A DNA stretch of 18,741 bases from Lachnospiraceae bacterium (GCA_024691045.1 JAILOC010000091.1:1-18741); one strand, 5' to 3'; counted from the stretch's first letter, positions 1 through 7,633 are shown. Notes: generated by a model not told the origin, from the letters alone. Made by a program: numbers and translations.

Positions 1-34
1 AATCTATCAATCAAAAAGTTAGGAAAGAATCTGC

Positions 35-583
35 ATGGCACGTAAAGAAAGCATTACCATCGACCACATACTCAGTACCGCATTTGAAATGACTAGAGCA
101 GAGGGAGCTGATTCCATCACTGCGCGTCACGTTGCTGAAAAGGCAGGATGCTCCACACAGCCTATCTTCAGGGTTTACAAGAATATGTCAGAGCTTCAGT
201 CCGCAGTATATGAGAAGGCTGTAGCTTTCTTCAGGGATTATTATGCAGCATTCGACCGCATCGGTAAGATTCCCTTTACCAATCTGGGAATGGCTTATAT
301 TGCTTTCGCACGGAAAGAAAAAAATCTTTTCAGACTTCTGTTCGTTGATGTTATTCCCGGAAGGATCTCCATGTATGAGCTTCTTAACGGCTCCGAAGGT
401 AATGTCGTTGCGGAGATCAATATGGCTAAAGAGACCGGATGTCAGGATCCCGGCGGAATGTTCATGAAGATGTGGATCTTCATTCACGGTGCGGCATGCA
501 TGACTCTTTCCGGAGATTACGATCTTACCGATGAAGAGACAATGTCACTTCTCGAGAAGGCATACAATTCATTCTTAGCATAA
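35..583 (+). CDS. TetR/AcrR-type transcriptional regulator
   Basis: This is a 182-residue protein with the usual TetR layout. An N-terminal helix-turn-helix lies at about residues 10-55, with the recognition part reading ARHVAEKAGCSTQPIFRVYKN and followed by the typical hydrophobic helix. A helical ligand-binding domain fills the rest. The start is supported by AGGAAAG at 21-27, 7 nt upstream of the ATG. Family members are normally dimeric repressors released by a small ligand. The C-terminal part does not match a subfamily I can name, so ligand and targets are unknown. Only 34 bases of upstream sequence are present, so its promoter and any divergent target gene lie outside the window. A 77-bp gap separates it from the RpiR-type gene, and I see no clear terminator there. 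The family call is firm; the role is open. Confidence 0.88.
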   Translation: MARKESITIDHILSTAFEMTRAEGADSITARHVAEKAGCSTQPIFRVYKNMSELQSAVYEKAVAFFRDYYAAFDRIGKIPFTNLGMAYIAFARKEKNLFRLLFVDVIPGRISMYELLNGSEGNVVAEINMAKETGCQDPGGMFMKMWIFIHGAACMTLSGDYDLTDEETMSLLEKAYNSFLA

Positions 584-589
584 ATGGAT

Positions 590-617
590 GTGAAACAGGG
601 AGACGGCTTGTGTTGTC
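590..617 (+). repeat. Possible decayed REP-like repeat copy
   Basis: Starting 6 nt after the TetR-type stop, this stretch begins GTGAAACAGGGAGACGG. It resembles the reverse strand of the palindromic element at 14246-14276, which reads GTGAACGAGGGGACGG. Against each other they show three substitutions and one inserted G over this part. The other arm is not recognisable here, so this could be a decayed copy or chance. No function is claimed. Confidence 0.2.
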
Positions 618-660
618 TTTAAAACCACAGGTTCACCCTCCCAAAAACACGGAGTAATAT

Positions 661-1602
661 ATGGATCTTAGAGGTGATGTGCTCATGAGGATAAGGGATA
701 TGATCCCCCGCATGAGTAAGAGCCAGAAGAAAATCGCATTTTACATACAGAACGAATATGAGACCGCTGTCTTTATGACAGCGGCCGAATTAGGTAAAGA
801 GACCGGTGTAAGTGAATCAACCATAGTAAGATTCGCATCGGCTCTCGGCTACGAAGGCTATCCGGAGTTTCAGAAGAGCCTTGTCGAATGTGTTAAGAAC
901 AAGCTTTCATCGGTTCAGAAGATAGATGAAAAATACGGAAGAAGCTCACAGTCAGAGATACTCACTTCCGTTCTGAATGCGGACATGGAGAAGATCCGCG
1001 ATACCATCAAGAATCTCAATCCCAGTGCATTCGATCTTACCGTTGATATACTTCTCCGTGCGAGAAATGTTTATATCATGGGACTCAGATCCAATGAGCC
1101 TCTCGCTGCATTCCTGCATTTTTATCTGAACATGGTCCGTCCGGGTTGCGTGCTTGTCAATTCCACATCCGTGACCGAAACATTCGAACAGATGATAAGG
1201 ATCAACGAAGAAGACGCTTTTGTCGGAATAAGCTTTCCCAGGTATTCCATGAGAACGCTCAAGGCCATGGAATTTGCCAATGACAGGAGAGCATCGGTCA
1301 TTGCGATCACCGATTCCGCACACTCGCCCATGACTCTGTATTCGACATGCAATCTCTATGCAAGATCCGATATGGTCTCGATCGTCGATTCGCTCGTCGC
1401 ACCGCTTTCCGTCATCAACGCGATAGTTGTTGCGCTCTGCATCAAGGCTCCCGAGCAGATCAGGAAGAATCTCAAGATGCTCGAGTCCGTATGGAATGAT
1501 TATCAGGTATATTTAAACGATGAGATCGACTTCATAGACGATGATCCCATACTGAACTATTCACTCAGAAGGCAGGCTTCTGACGAAAAGAAAGATGAAT
1601 AA
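661..1602 (+). CDS. RpiR/MurR-type regulator with SIS domain
   Basis: This 313-residue protein has an N-terminal RpiR helix-turn-helix at about residues 1-80, including MTAAELGKETGVSESTIVRF and then the FASALGYEGYPEFQ segment typical of the family. A sugar-isomerase (SIS) domain at about 115-260 includes VYIMGLRSNEPLA and GISFPRYSMRTLKA. Regulators of this type sense phosphosugars and control carbohydrate or amino-sugar genes. No sugar operon is adjacent, so the target is unknown. The C-terminal segment after the SIS domain is acidic and ends in a short charged tail. GGAG at 651-654 supports the ATG at 661. The end of the gene overlaps the next one by 8 nt, which suggests co-translation with the flavoprotein. 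No specific orthologue can be named from sequence alone. Confidence 0.9.
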   Translation: MDLRGDVLMRIRDMIPRMSKSQKKIAFYIQNEYETAVFMTAAELGKETGVSESTIVRFASALGYEGYPEFQKSLVECVKNKLSSVQKIDEKYGRSSQSEILTSVLNADMEKIRDTIKNLNPSAFDLTVDILLRARNVYIMGLRSNEPLAAFLHFYLNMVRPGCVLVNSTSVTETFEQMIRINEEDAFVGISFPRYSMRTLKAMEFANDRRASVIAITDSAHSPMTLYSTCNLYARSDMVSIVDSLVAPLSVINAIVVALCIKAPEQIRKNLKMLESVWNDYQVYLNDEIDFIDDDPILNYSLRRQASDEKKDE

Positions 1603-2848
1603 GATAATTGTAATCGGCGGCGGTCCTGCAGGAATGTTGGCCGCCGTTTCGGCATCAAAAGATAATACGAAGGTAATCCTGCTCGAAAAAAATGACCGCC
1701 TCGGAAAGAAGCTTTTCATCACGGGCAAGGGCAGATGCAACATCACGAATTCAGCGGATAAGGATGTGATAATGAGAAATATCATCTCCAATCCGAAGTT
1801 TATGTTCAGTGCGCTCGATGTGTTTGATAATAACGATATCTGCAGACTTCTCGAAGAATACGGCTGCAGGGTGAAGGAAGAAAGGGGTGGAAGGATATTC
1901 CCCGTATCCGATCATTCCTCGGATGTCATCAGGGCACTAACGAAGATGCTGGATGCAAAAAAGGTCGATGTAAGACTTAATGCGCAGGTAACCGGCGTTA
2001 ACAAAAAGGGAGACATATTTGAGATCACACTGAAGGATAAAAAGTCCCTTGAATGTGATGCTCTCATAATCGCAACCGGCGGAGTATCGTATCCGGCAAC
2101 CGGTTCTACCGGAGAAGGATACGGATTTGCGGAAGGCTTCGGTCACAGCATCAAAGAGTGCGTGCCTTCACTTGTTCCGCTTGAGACTTCACAGCTCTGG
2201 TGCAGGGATCTTCAGGGGCTTTCACTTAAGAATACAGGTCTTAAGATGTACAGCGGAGGCAAGCTCATTTACGAGGATTTCGGAGAGATGCTGTTTACGC
2301 ACTTCGGAATAAGCGGCCCCATGGTCCTGTCCGCAAGCAGCTATTACCATAAAAGAAAAGCACCGGACTGCACGGTTTTTCTTGACCTTAAGCCCGCACT
2401 TTCAGAAAATGAACTTGATGACAGACTTCTTCGTGAGATATCCGAAAACCATGAAAAGCATTTCATCAATATGCTGCCGTCTCTTCTTCCCGCCAAGATG
2501 GTTCCCGTGATAGCCGGACTTTCGGGAATCGATGAGCATAAGAAGTGCGGTGACATCAAAAAAGAAGAACGTAAAGAACTTGTCAGATTGCTCAAAAATC
2601 TGCAGATAGACATAAAAAGTACGAGAGGCTTTGACGAAGCCATAATCACGAAGGGCGGGATAAGCGTCAAAGAGGTTTCGCCCGGTACCATGATGAGCAA
2701 GATCGTACCCGGAATGTTCATCGCAGGGGAGATTCTTGACCTTGACGCACTGACAGGCGGCTTCAATCTTCAGATCGCATGGTCGACCGGTTACCTTGCG
2801 GGAAGCAGCTGCAGTAAATATCTTGATGAGATAAAAGGAGAGATATAA
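1595..2848 (+). CDS. HI0933-like FAD-dependent oxidoreductase (BaiN-like)
   Basis: This 417-residue flavoprotein belongs to the HI0933/YhiN group, annotated elsewhere as NAD(P)/FAD-dependent or aminoacetone-oxidase-family enzymes. The N-terminal Rossmann motif GGGPAG at residues 8-13 is followed by the family hallmark GKKLFITGKGRCNITNS near 37-53. A second FAD segment, LIIATGGVSYPATGSTGEGYG, lies near 152-172. The C-terminal signature GGFNLQIAWSTGYLAG closes the FAD fold. Length is normal. The start overlaps the RpiR-type gene (ATGAATAA), with only weak purine-rich sequence upstream, so translational coupling is likely. Its stop shares one base with the cmk start. In Clostridia this gene commonly precedes cmk, so its place is ordinary. 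The physiological substrate of this conserved family is not established, and a bile-acid role (BaiN) should not be assumed here. Confidence 0.88.
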   Translation: MNKIIVIGGGPAGMLAAVSASKDNTKVILLEKNDRLGKKLFITGKGRCNITNSADKDVIMRNIISNPKFMFSALDVFDNNDICRLLEEYGCRVKEERGGRIFPVSDHSSDVIRALTKMLDAKKVDVRLNAQVTGVNKKGDIFEITLKDKKSLECDALIIATGGVSYPATGSTGEGYGFAEGFGHSIKECVPSLVPLETSQLWCRDLQGLSLKNTGLKMYSGGKLIYEDFGEMLFTHFGISGPMVLSASSYYHKRKAPDCTVFLDLKPALSENELDDRLLREISENHEKHFINMLPSLLPAKMVPVIAGLSGIDEHKKCGDIKKEERKELVRLLKNLQIDIKSTRGFDEAIITKGGISVKEVSPGTMMSKIVPGMFIAGEILDLDALTGGFNLQIAWSTGYLAGSSCSKYLDEIKGEI

Positions 2849-3498
2849 TGAACGTTGCAATAGACGGACCTGCCGGAGCGGGAAAGAGTACCATAGCTAA
2901 GCTTTGTGCGAAGAAAATGGATCTTATATATGTCGATACCGGTGCGATGTACAGGGCTGTTGCTCTGTACCTTCTCGAGAGCGGGATCGATGTTGGCGAC
3001 CGCAACCTTGTTGCGGATAAGTGCAAAGGCGCATGCGTCGATATTAAATATGAGGACGGTGTGCAGAACGTATATCTGAACGGTAATAACGTGACCGGAA
3101 GACTGCGCGAAGAGGCTGTCGGAAATACTGCATCCGTGACCAGCGCCGTTCCGGAGGTCCGCGCACAGATATTCTCGCTTCAGAGAGGCCTGGCAGAACG
3201 CGGCGGGGTCATCATGGACGGCCGTGATATCGGAACCGTTGTAATGCCGGATGCGGATGTTAAGATCTATCTTACCGCAAGCTCCGAGGTCAGGGCAAAA
3301 AGACGCGTGCTTGAACTGGAAGCCAAGGGAGAGCATCCCGTTTTTGAAGAGATCAAAAAAGATATTGAGGACCGTGACATGCGCGATATGACACGTGAGA
3401 TCTCACCTCTTAAGCAGGCAGACGATGCGGTTCTTGTCGATACTTCAGATATGACCATCGAAGAGGTGGCGGATAAAATCTGTTCTTTGTGCAAATAA
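2848..3498 (+). CDS. cmk: Cytidylate kinase
   Basis: This 216-residue cytosolic kinase transfers phosphate from ATP to CMP or dCMP, feeding CTP and dCTP synthesis. The P-loop GPAGAGKST is at residues 7-15. The CMP-kinase signature YVDTGAMYRAVAL follows at about 30-42. The conserved block MDGRDIGTVVMPDADVKIYL lies near 121-140, and the C-terminal region carries the expected RD-rich lid segment (KDIEDRDMRDMTREISPL). Length matches the family. The start uses a TAATG junction with the preceding flavoprotein and has a strong AAGGAG ribosome binding site at 2836-2841. In many Clostridia cmk is followed by an acyltransferase gene (plsC) before ispH. Here there is only a 62-bp gap holding a long hairpin. 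Confidence 0.97.
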   Translation: MNVAIDGPAGAGKSTIAKLCAKKMDLIYVDTGAMYRAVALYLLESGIDVGDRNLVADKCKGACVDIKYEDGVQNVYLNGNNVTGRLREEAVGNTASVTSAVPEVRAQIFSLQRGLAERGGVIMDGRDIGTVVMPDADVKIYLTASSEVRAKRRVLELEAKGEHPVFEEIKKDIEDRDMRDMTREISPLKQADDAVLVDTSDMTIEEVADKICSLCK

Positions 3499-3500
3499 AT

Positions 3501-3562
3501 ATACAGATGACATGCCATTAGCGGAAATTATAAACATGGTATGTCATCAGGTGAATCTGTAT
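3501..3562 (+). promoter_or_regulatory. Long hairpin enclosing the ispH ribosome binding site and start
   Basis: The arm GATGACATGCCAT at 3506-3518 pairs with ATGGTATGTCATC at 3536-3548. That is 13 pairs with one G-U wobble and a 17-nt loop. ATACA at 3501-3505 can also pair with TGTAT at 3558-3562, extending the stem and taking in the first two bases of the ispH ATG. The only Shine-Dalgarno candidate, AGGTG at 3549-3553, then sits in the unpaired 9-nt bulge. No T-tract follows, so it is not an ordinary terminator. It could be a translational control element, an RNA-processing site, or a DNA operator formed by the inverted repeat. The pairing is seen directly; the function is inferred. Confidence 0.55.
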
Positions 3563-4421
3563 GGCAGAAATAAGACTTGCTGATCCGTCCGGCTTTTGCT
3601 TCGGTGTGAAGCGTGCAGTCGATGGTGTGTACGAAAAACTTAGCAGCGGAAGACCTATATATACCTACGGTCCCATCGTTCATAACGAGACCGTTGTTTC
3701 CGATCTCGAAAATAAGGGCGTCAGGGTTATCGAAGATAAGGAGAGCCTTATCGGAACCGAATTTGAGAAGGATGCCTGCATTATAATCAGGGCCCACGGT
3801 ATCGGAAGGGATATTTATGCGATCCTGGAGGAAAAGGGCTGCGAAGTGGATGATTTTACCTGTCCCTTCGTCAAGAGGATACACGATATCGTCCTTGAGG
3901 AGAGCGGGAAAGGAAGGAATATCGTCATCGTCGGAAACCCCGCCCACCCCGAGATAATCGGCATATGCGGCTGGTGTGACGGTCCCTTTACGGTAGTCAG
4001 AGATGCTAAAGAGGCTGAAAGCCTTGATATAACGGGCGAGATCACTATCGTGGCACAGACCACCTTCCAGCATAAGAAATTTACACAAATTGTTGAAATA
4101 ATAAATAAAAAAGGTTATAATGCTAACGTTGTGAACACTATATGTTCGGCAACGAAGGACAGGCAGGATGCAGCCGAAGTCCTTTCAAGATCGGCAGATG
4201 CCATGATCGTCATAGGGGGGAGCGCAAGTTCAAACACGCGCAGGCTTTATGAGATTGCTTCGGCAAATTGTCCGAATACGGTCTGTATACAGAAACCGGA
4301 AGACCTTAAAGAATACAAACTACCTGAATCTGTTAAGCTGATCGGCATCACCGCGGGGGCTTCCACTCCGCAAAATATTATTGAGGAGGTTCAAAAATAT
4401 GTCAGAGGAAATGACTTTTGA
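3561..4421 (+). CDS. ispH: 4-hydroxy-3-methylbut-2-enyl diphosphate reductase
   Basis: This 286-residue iron-sulfur enzyme catalyses the last step of the MEP isoprenoid pathway, reducing HMBPP to IPP and DMAPP. The three cluster-binding cysteines are present: C13 in SGFCFGVKRAV, C101 in DFTCPFVKRIH and C195 in NTICSATKDRQ. H41 in IVHNETVV, the RAHGIGR histidine and the GNPAHPEIIG motif, which supplies a conserved His and the catalytic Glu, are also there. The length fits the single-domain form. In several Clostridia IspH is fused to ribosomal protein S1; here the two are separate but overlap by 23 nt in different frames. AGGTG at 3549-3553 supports the start and lies within a predicted hairpin, so translation may be controlled. 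The gene is probably cotranscribed with cmk and rpsA. Confidence 0.97.
   Translation: MAEIRLADPSGFCFGVKRAVDGVYEKLSSGRPIYTYGPIVHNETVVSDLENKGVRVIEDKESLIGTEFEKDACIIIRAHGIGRDIYAILEEKGCEVDDFTCPFVKRIHDIVLEESGKGRNIVIVGNPAHPEIIGICGWCDGPFTVVRDAKEAESLDITGEITIVAQTTFQHKKFTQIVEIINKKGYNANVVNTICSATKDRQDAAEVLSRSADAMIVIGGSASSNTRRLYEIASANCPNTVCIQKPEDLKEYKLPESVKLIGITAGASTPQNIIEEVQKYVRGNDF
4384..4389 (+). promoter_or_regulatory. Ribosome binding site that sets the rpsA start
   Basis: AGGAGG lies inside the last codons of ispH, 9 nt before the ATG at 4399. It rules in that ATG over the in-frame TTG at 4381, which would place this site inside the S1 reading frame. Confidence 0.85.
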
Positions 4422-5529
4422 ACAATTACTGGAAGAGCAGGAATCTAAAAAGATCATATTACATACAGGAGAGGTAGTCGAAGGCACCGTATTTGATGTT
4501 AAGCCCGAAGAGATCATTCTTGATCTCGGATGCAAGTCTGACGGTATTCTTAGTAAGTATGAGTACACCAACGATAACAGTGTAGATCTTACCCAGGCAG
4601 TAAAGCCCGGCGATAAGCTCGAGGTTAAGGTTCTCAAGGTTGATGACCGCGAGGGTCAGGTTATCGTTTCTTATAAGAGAGTTCAGCAGGAAAAGGCTAA
4701 CCAGCGTATTGAGGAAGCTTTCAATAATCAGGAAGTACTTACCGCTAAGGTTACCGCGATCCTTAAGGGCGGAATTACCGTTGAGGTTGACGGAACCAGG
4801 ATCTTCATTCCTGCAAGCCTTGTTTCCGACAGCTACGAGAAGGATCTTTCCAAGTATCTCGGACAGGACATTGATTTCGTCGTTGTTGAGTACAATCCTC
4901 ACAAGAGAAGATGCATCGGTGACCGTAAACAGCTTCTTGCAGCCAAGAAGGAAGAAATGCAGAAGGCACTCCTTGACAAGATCAAGGTTGGCGACATCGT
5001 AGACGGCGTTGTCAAGAACGTTACCGATTTCGGTGCATTTGTTGATCTCGGCGGAGCTGACGGCCTTCTTCACATCTCAGAGATGAGCTGGGGAAGAGTT
5101 GAGAATCCCAAGAAGAACTTCCACATCGGAGATAATCTCAAGGTTCTCGTTAAGGATATCAACGGCACCAAGATCGCTCTTTCACTCAAGTTTGATGATG
5201 AGAATCCCTGGAAGGATGCCAATGACAAGTTCGCCATCGGACGTGTTGTAACCGGTAAGGTTGCCCGTATGACCGATTTCGGCGCATTCGTTGAGATCGA
5301 GAACGGAGTTGATGCACTTCTTCACGTATCACAGATCTCCAAGGACCGCGTTGAGAAGCCTTCTGACGTTCTTAAGGTAGGTGATGAAGTTACCGCCAAG
5401 ATCGTTGATTTCAACGAGGCAGATCACAAGATCTCCCTTTCCGTTAAGGCTCTTACCGCTCCCGATTCCGTTGAGAACGAGGACGAAGTTCCCGTTGACA
5501 TCGAGGCTGTAGCTAACGAAGAGCAGTAA
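4399..5529 (+). CDS. rpsA: 30S ribosomal protein S1, four-domain form
   Basis: This 376-residue protein is built from four S1 (OB-fold) RNA-binding domains. They start near GEVVEGTVFDV, NQEVLTAKVTAI, VGDIVDGVVKNVTDFGAFVDLGG and IGRVVTGKVARMTDFGAFVEIENG. The last two are the most canonical, each with the DFGAF core and a GLLHIS or ALLHVS strand. Four domains is the common Firmicutes form, against six in E. coli. The protein likely acts on the ribosome or in RNA binding; its need for initiation is less clear in Gram-positives. The start is ATG 4399, set by AGGAGG at 4384-4389. It overlaps ispH by 23 nt in the +1 frame, so the two are likely translationally coupled. Codon use is more restricted than in neighbouring genes, as expected for a highly expressed gene. 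An intrinsic terminator follows at 5551-5592. Confidence 0.95.
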   Translation: MSEEMTFEQLLEEQESKKIILHTGEVVEGTVFDVKPEEIILDLGCKSDGILSKYEYTNDNSVDLTQAVKPGDKLEVKVLKVDDREGQVIVSYKRVQQEKANQRIEEAFNNQEVLTAKVTAILKGGITVEVDGTRIFIPASLVSDSYEKDLSKYLGQDIDFVVVEYNPHKRRCIGDRKQLLAAKKEEMQKALLDKIKVGDIVDGVVKNVTDFGAFVDLGGADGLLHISEMSWGRVENPKKNFHIGDNLKVLVKDINGTKIALSLKFDDENPWKDANDKFAIGRVVTGKVARMTDFGAFVEIENGVDALLHVSQISKDRVEKPSDVLKVGDEVTAKIVDFNEADHKISLSVKALTAPDSVENEDEVPVDIEAVANEEQ

Positions 5530-5550
5530 TTTAAAACACTGGTTTAACTA

Positions 5551-5592
5551 AAATGCTTTTTTCGGCTTAAGTGTCGGAAAAAGCATTTTTTT
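5551..5592 (+). terminator. Intrinsic terminator after rpsA
   Basis: The arm AAATGCTTTTTTCGGC (5551-5566) pairs with GTCGGAAAAAGCATTT (5573-5588) around a 6-nt loop. The stem has 16 pairs including two G-U wobbles. Seven T residues (5586-5592) overlap its end. It lies 21 nt beyond the rpsA stop and closes the operon. Confidence 0.9.
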
Positions 5593-5661
5593 CGGTCTTT
5601 TTTTGGAGAATGTGGTATCATAATAAAAATATTAAAATTTTCCGTTGTACAGGGAGGTTTT

Positions 5662-6438
5662 ATGGCGGCTGATTACGAATATTTCAAAAAAGAGATCTTC
5701 AAGCTCACGTCGATCGATCTGAACTCTTACAAAGAAAAACAGATGAAGAGAAGGATCGACAATCTGATTTCCAAGAACAAGATAACCGGATATGACAATT
5801 ACGTTAATGCGCTTAAATCCGATAAGGCTCTTTTTGATGAGTTCATTAACTATATAACAATAAACGTTTCCGAGTTCTACAGAAATCCCGACCAGTGGGA
5901 TTATATGGACAAGACTGTTATCCCCAAGCTTATTGAGAGATTCGGAACCAGGCTCAAGATATGGAGTGCAGCATGTTCGACCGGAGATGAGCCTTATTCG
6001 CTCGTTATGGCCCTTTCCAGGCACATTCCCCTTAGTCAGATCAAGATCACGGCTACGGATCTTGATAAGACCGTTATCGCCAAGGCCAAGGTCGGACTGT
6101 ATGATGCCAAGTCCATCGCCGGAGTCCCGGACGATTTTAAGAAGAAATATTTCACGCAGGTCGGACCTTCCTACAAGATCTCCGACGAGATCAAAAAGTG
6201 CGTAACCTTCACCGAGCACAATCTTCTTAAGGACAGATACGACACTAATTACGATATGATCGTCTGCAGGAACGTACTCATCTACTTCACAGACGAAGCT
6301 AAGGATGAAGTCTTCAGAAAGTTCTTCGCGTCGCTCAAACCGGGAGGATTCCTTTTCATCGGATCCACCGAGCAGATTGTAAATTATAAAGATATGGGCT
6401 ACGTAAGGGAAAACTCATTCTACTACGGAAAACCTTAA
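5662..6438 (+). CDS. CheR-type protein-glutamate methyltransferase
   Basis: This 258-residue SAM-dependent methyltransferase has an N-terminal CheR helical domain (about residues 1-60, with FKKEIFKLTSIDLNSYKEKQ). The conserved INVSEFYRNPDQW segment follows, then SAM motif I as IWSAACSTGDEPYSLVMAL at about 100-118. The CRNVLIYF segment and the C-terminal LKPGGFLFIGSTEQI complete the catalytic fold. CheR methylates glutamates on chemoreceptors, but no receptor, CheA, CheB or CheW gene is nearby. It may therefore be an orphan component of a dispersed chemotaxis system or serve another signalling role. AGGGAGG at 5651-5657 supports the start. The upstream 70 bp are AT-rich, but I could not settle on a single promoter. 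A bidirectional terminator follows at once. The family is certain; the chemotaxis role is likely but unproven. Confidence 0.9.
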   Translation: MAADYEYFKKEIFKLTSIDLNSYKEKQMKRRIDNLISKNKITGYDNYVNALKSDKALFDEFINYITINVSEFYRNPDQWDYMDKTVIPKLIERFGTRLKIWSAACSTGDEPYSLVMALSRHIPLSQIKITATDLDKTVIAKAKVGLYDAKSIAGVPDDFKKKYFTQVGPSYKISDEIKKCVTFTEHNLLKDRYDTNYDMIVCRNVLIYFTDEAKDEVFRKFFASLKPGGFLFIGSTEQIVNYKDMGYVRENSFYYGKP

Positions 6439-6487
6439 AACCAAGAGCCGGGAGATAAGTTCTCCCGGCTCTGATAATTTTGGTTTT
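6437..6487. terminator. Bidirectional terminator between convergent genes
   Basis: A perfect 12-bp stem, AGAGCCGGGAGA (6444-6455) with TCTCCCGGCTCT (6461-6472), surrounds the loop TAAGT. Outer arms AAAACCAA (6437-6444) and TTGGTTTT (6480-6487) give U-rich tails in both directions. It serves the cheR-type gene on the plus strand and the exonuclease gene on the minus strand, whose stop codon (6486-6488) it overlaps. Confidence 0.85.
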
Positions 6488-7595
6488 AGTATGTGGATGC
6501 AAGCATTGAGATTATATGGCTTGCGTATTTGTTGAATGCGTTTCTGTCGCGCTTCAGATCGTCCGTAAGCTCGAAGAACATATCGGAGCTTCTGTATTCC
6601 CTTCTGAATAGGGGCTCGAAGAGCGTATCCCACTGGGGAAGATAACTTGAAATCTTTCTTGTGTAGCAGGTTGCCGCGGTCGCCTGAGTACGGTGATCCT
6701 TGTCCACGAATGAAGCGACAGATTTGTGAAGTGCGGTGTCTTCTTCGGGAAGATAGTAGTAATCCTCGTATCCCGCATAGAAGTATTTCATTTCCTCGTT
6801 ATAGAGAGGAACCTTGATCTGCGCATCCGAACCGTTTGCCTTGATGTAGCATCCGTGAGCAAAGGATGTGATGGAGCGGGGGATGGGGGATTCGAGCTTA
6901 ATGCTCATTATGATCTCGCTCTGAACCTCTCCGTTATAGTCCGTAAATGTATCTGCGTGAACCTTGGCTACCCTGAGCTTGCCTGCGACCATATCACAAT
7001 AGGAGAGCATGGGAAGGATACGGATCATTCCCTTGAGGTCGTCTTCATTGTGAAGGAGCAGGGAATTACGTGCGAATTCGGAAGGGTTGTTCACATAGTC
7101 ATGATAGATCCCAATGAGATCTCCGCCGGAGAAAACGTCGGCTCTTTCGATACCCATATATTTCTCGATGGATTTCTGCTTGAGGGATGTTATACCAAGG
7201 AGATGCTTTAGGGGGCTGATCCTCTTATACAGATCGATCCCGCTGAAACTGTCAATGCTCAGACCAAGCTCAAGTGCTTCGATCTTCTGGGTAAGGAAGG
7301 GAAGATCGAACTGATTGCCGTTAAAATGTATCAGCGTCTTATAACCGCCCTCTTTGGCAAAAGTAAAGAAACTCTCGATGATGTCCTTTTCTTCCTCGTA
7401 CTTTTCCGCAAACCACTGCCTGGTGCACCATTTGCCTTCGGAAAGATATGCACAGCCTATCAGATAGAGCGCCGAGGAACGCGCGGTAAATCCCGTTGTT
7501 TCTATATCAAGGAACAGTACCGACTCGGGTTCGGCAGCAACGGAAATATCGTAATCCAGTTTGAAATCTTCGAAAGTCTGGGTAGTTTCCTTCAT
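6486..7595 (-). CDS. YprB-like RNase H-fold (DEDD) exonuclease
   Basis: This 369-residue protein has a DEDD-type exonuclease core in its N-terminal half. D30 and E32 in FLDIETTGF form motif I. The segment LIHFNGNQFDLPFL gives motif II, and LLHNEDDLKGM gives the last metal-binding block. This is the arrangement of the RNase_H_2/YprB family, predicted 3'-5' exonucleases. The C-terminal half (about 210-369) holds the Tyr-rich segment YEDYYYLPEED followed by HKSVASFVDKDHR, which I recall as a recurrent C-terminal extension of these proteins in Lachnospiraceae. The start is well supported: AAAGAGG at 7603-7609 (minus strand) lies 7 nt upstream, and a good promoter lies at 7634-7662. It is a monocistronic gene divergent from the rnf operon. 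Substrate (DNA or RNA) and cellular role are not established. Confidence 0.85.
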   Translation of the reverse strand: MKETTQTFEDFKLDYDISVAAEPESVLFLDIETTGFTARSSALYLIGCAYLSEGKWCTRQWFAEKYEEEKDIIESFFTFAKEGGYKTLIHFNGNQFDLPFLTQKIEALELGLSIDSFSGIDLYKRISPLKHLLGITSLKQKSIEKYMGIERADVFSGGDLIGIYHDYVNNPSEFARNSLLLHNEDDLKGMIRILPMLSYCDMVAGKLRVAKVHADTFTDYNGEVQSEIIMSIKLESPIPRSITSFAHGCYIKANGSDAQIKVPLYNEEMKYFYAGYEDYYYLPEEDTALHKSVASFVDKDHRTQATAATCYTRKISSYLPQWDTLFEPLFRREYRSSDMFFELTDDLKRDRNAFNKYASHIISMLASTY

Positions 7596-7633
7596 GATTC
7601 CGCCTCTTTGTAACGGTTTGTTTTAACTCATTT

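Noticed and set aside
584..660. Possible pseudoknot (GTGAA/TTCAC and GGGAG/CTCCC) in the gap before the RpiR-type gene
   Set aside because: The arms are only 5 bp each, within chance expectation for a 77-bp gap, and no terminator or riboswitch pattern is recognisable.
1595..2848. Bile-acid-specific BaiN function
   Set aside because: The family is broad and the neighbours are housekeeping genes; nothing here points to bile-acid metabolism.
4381..4398. Upstream TTG start for S1 (six extra residues)
   Set aside because: It would contain the AGGAGG site at 4384-4389 within the coding region. ATG 4399 is correctly spaced from that site.
4459..5073. A 204-codon open frame on the minus strand inside rpsA
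   Set aside because: It is a shadow of biased S1 codons. It has no recognisable domain or ribosome binding site, and the plus-strand gene is certain. The same applies to the long minus-strand frames inside ispH, cheR and rnfB.
5593..5661. Promoter for the cheR-type gene in the AT-rich stretch
   Set aside because: Several -10-like hexamers (TATCAT, CATAAT, TATTAA) exist, but none has a credible -35 at 16-18 nt. A promoter is likely but cannot be placed.
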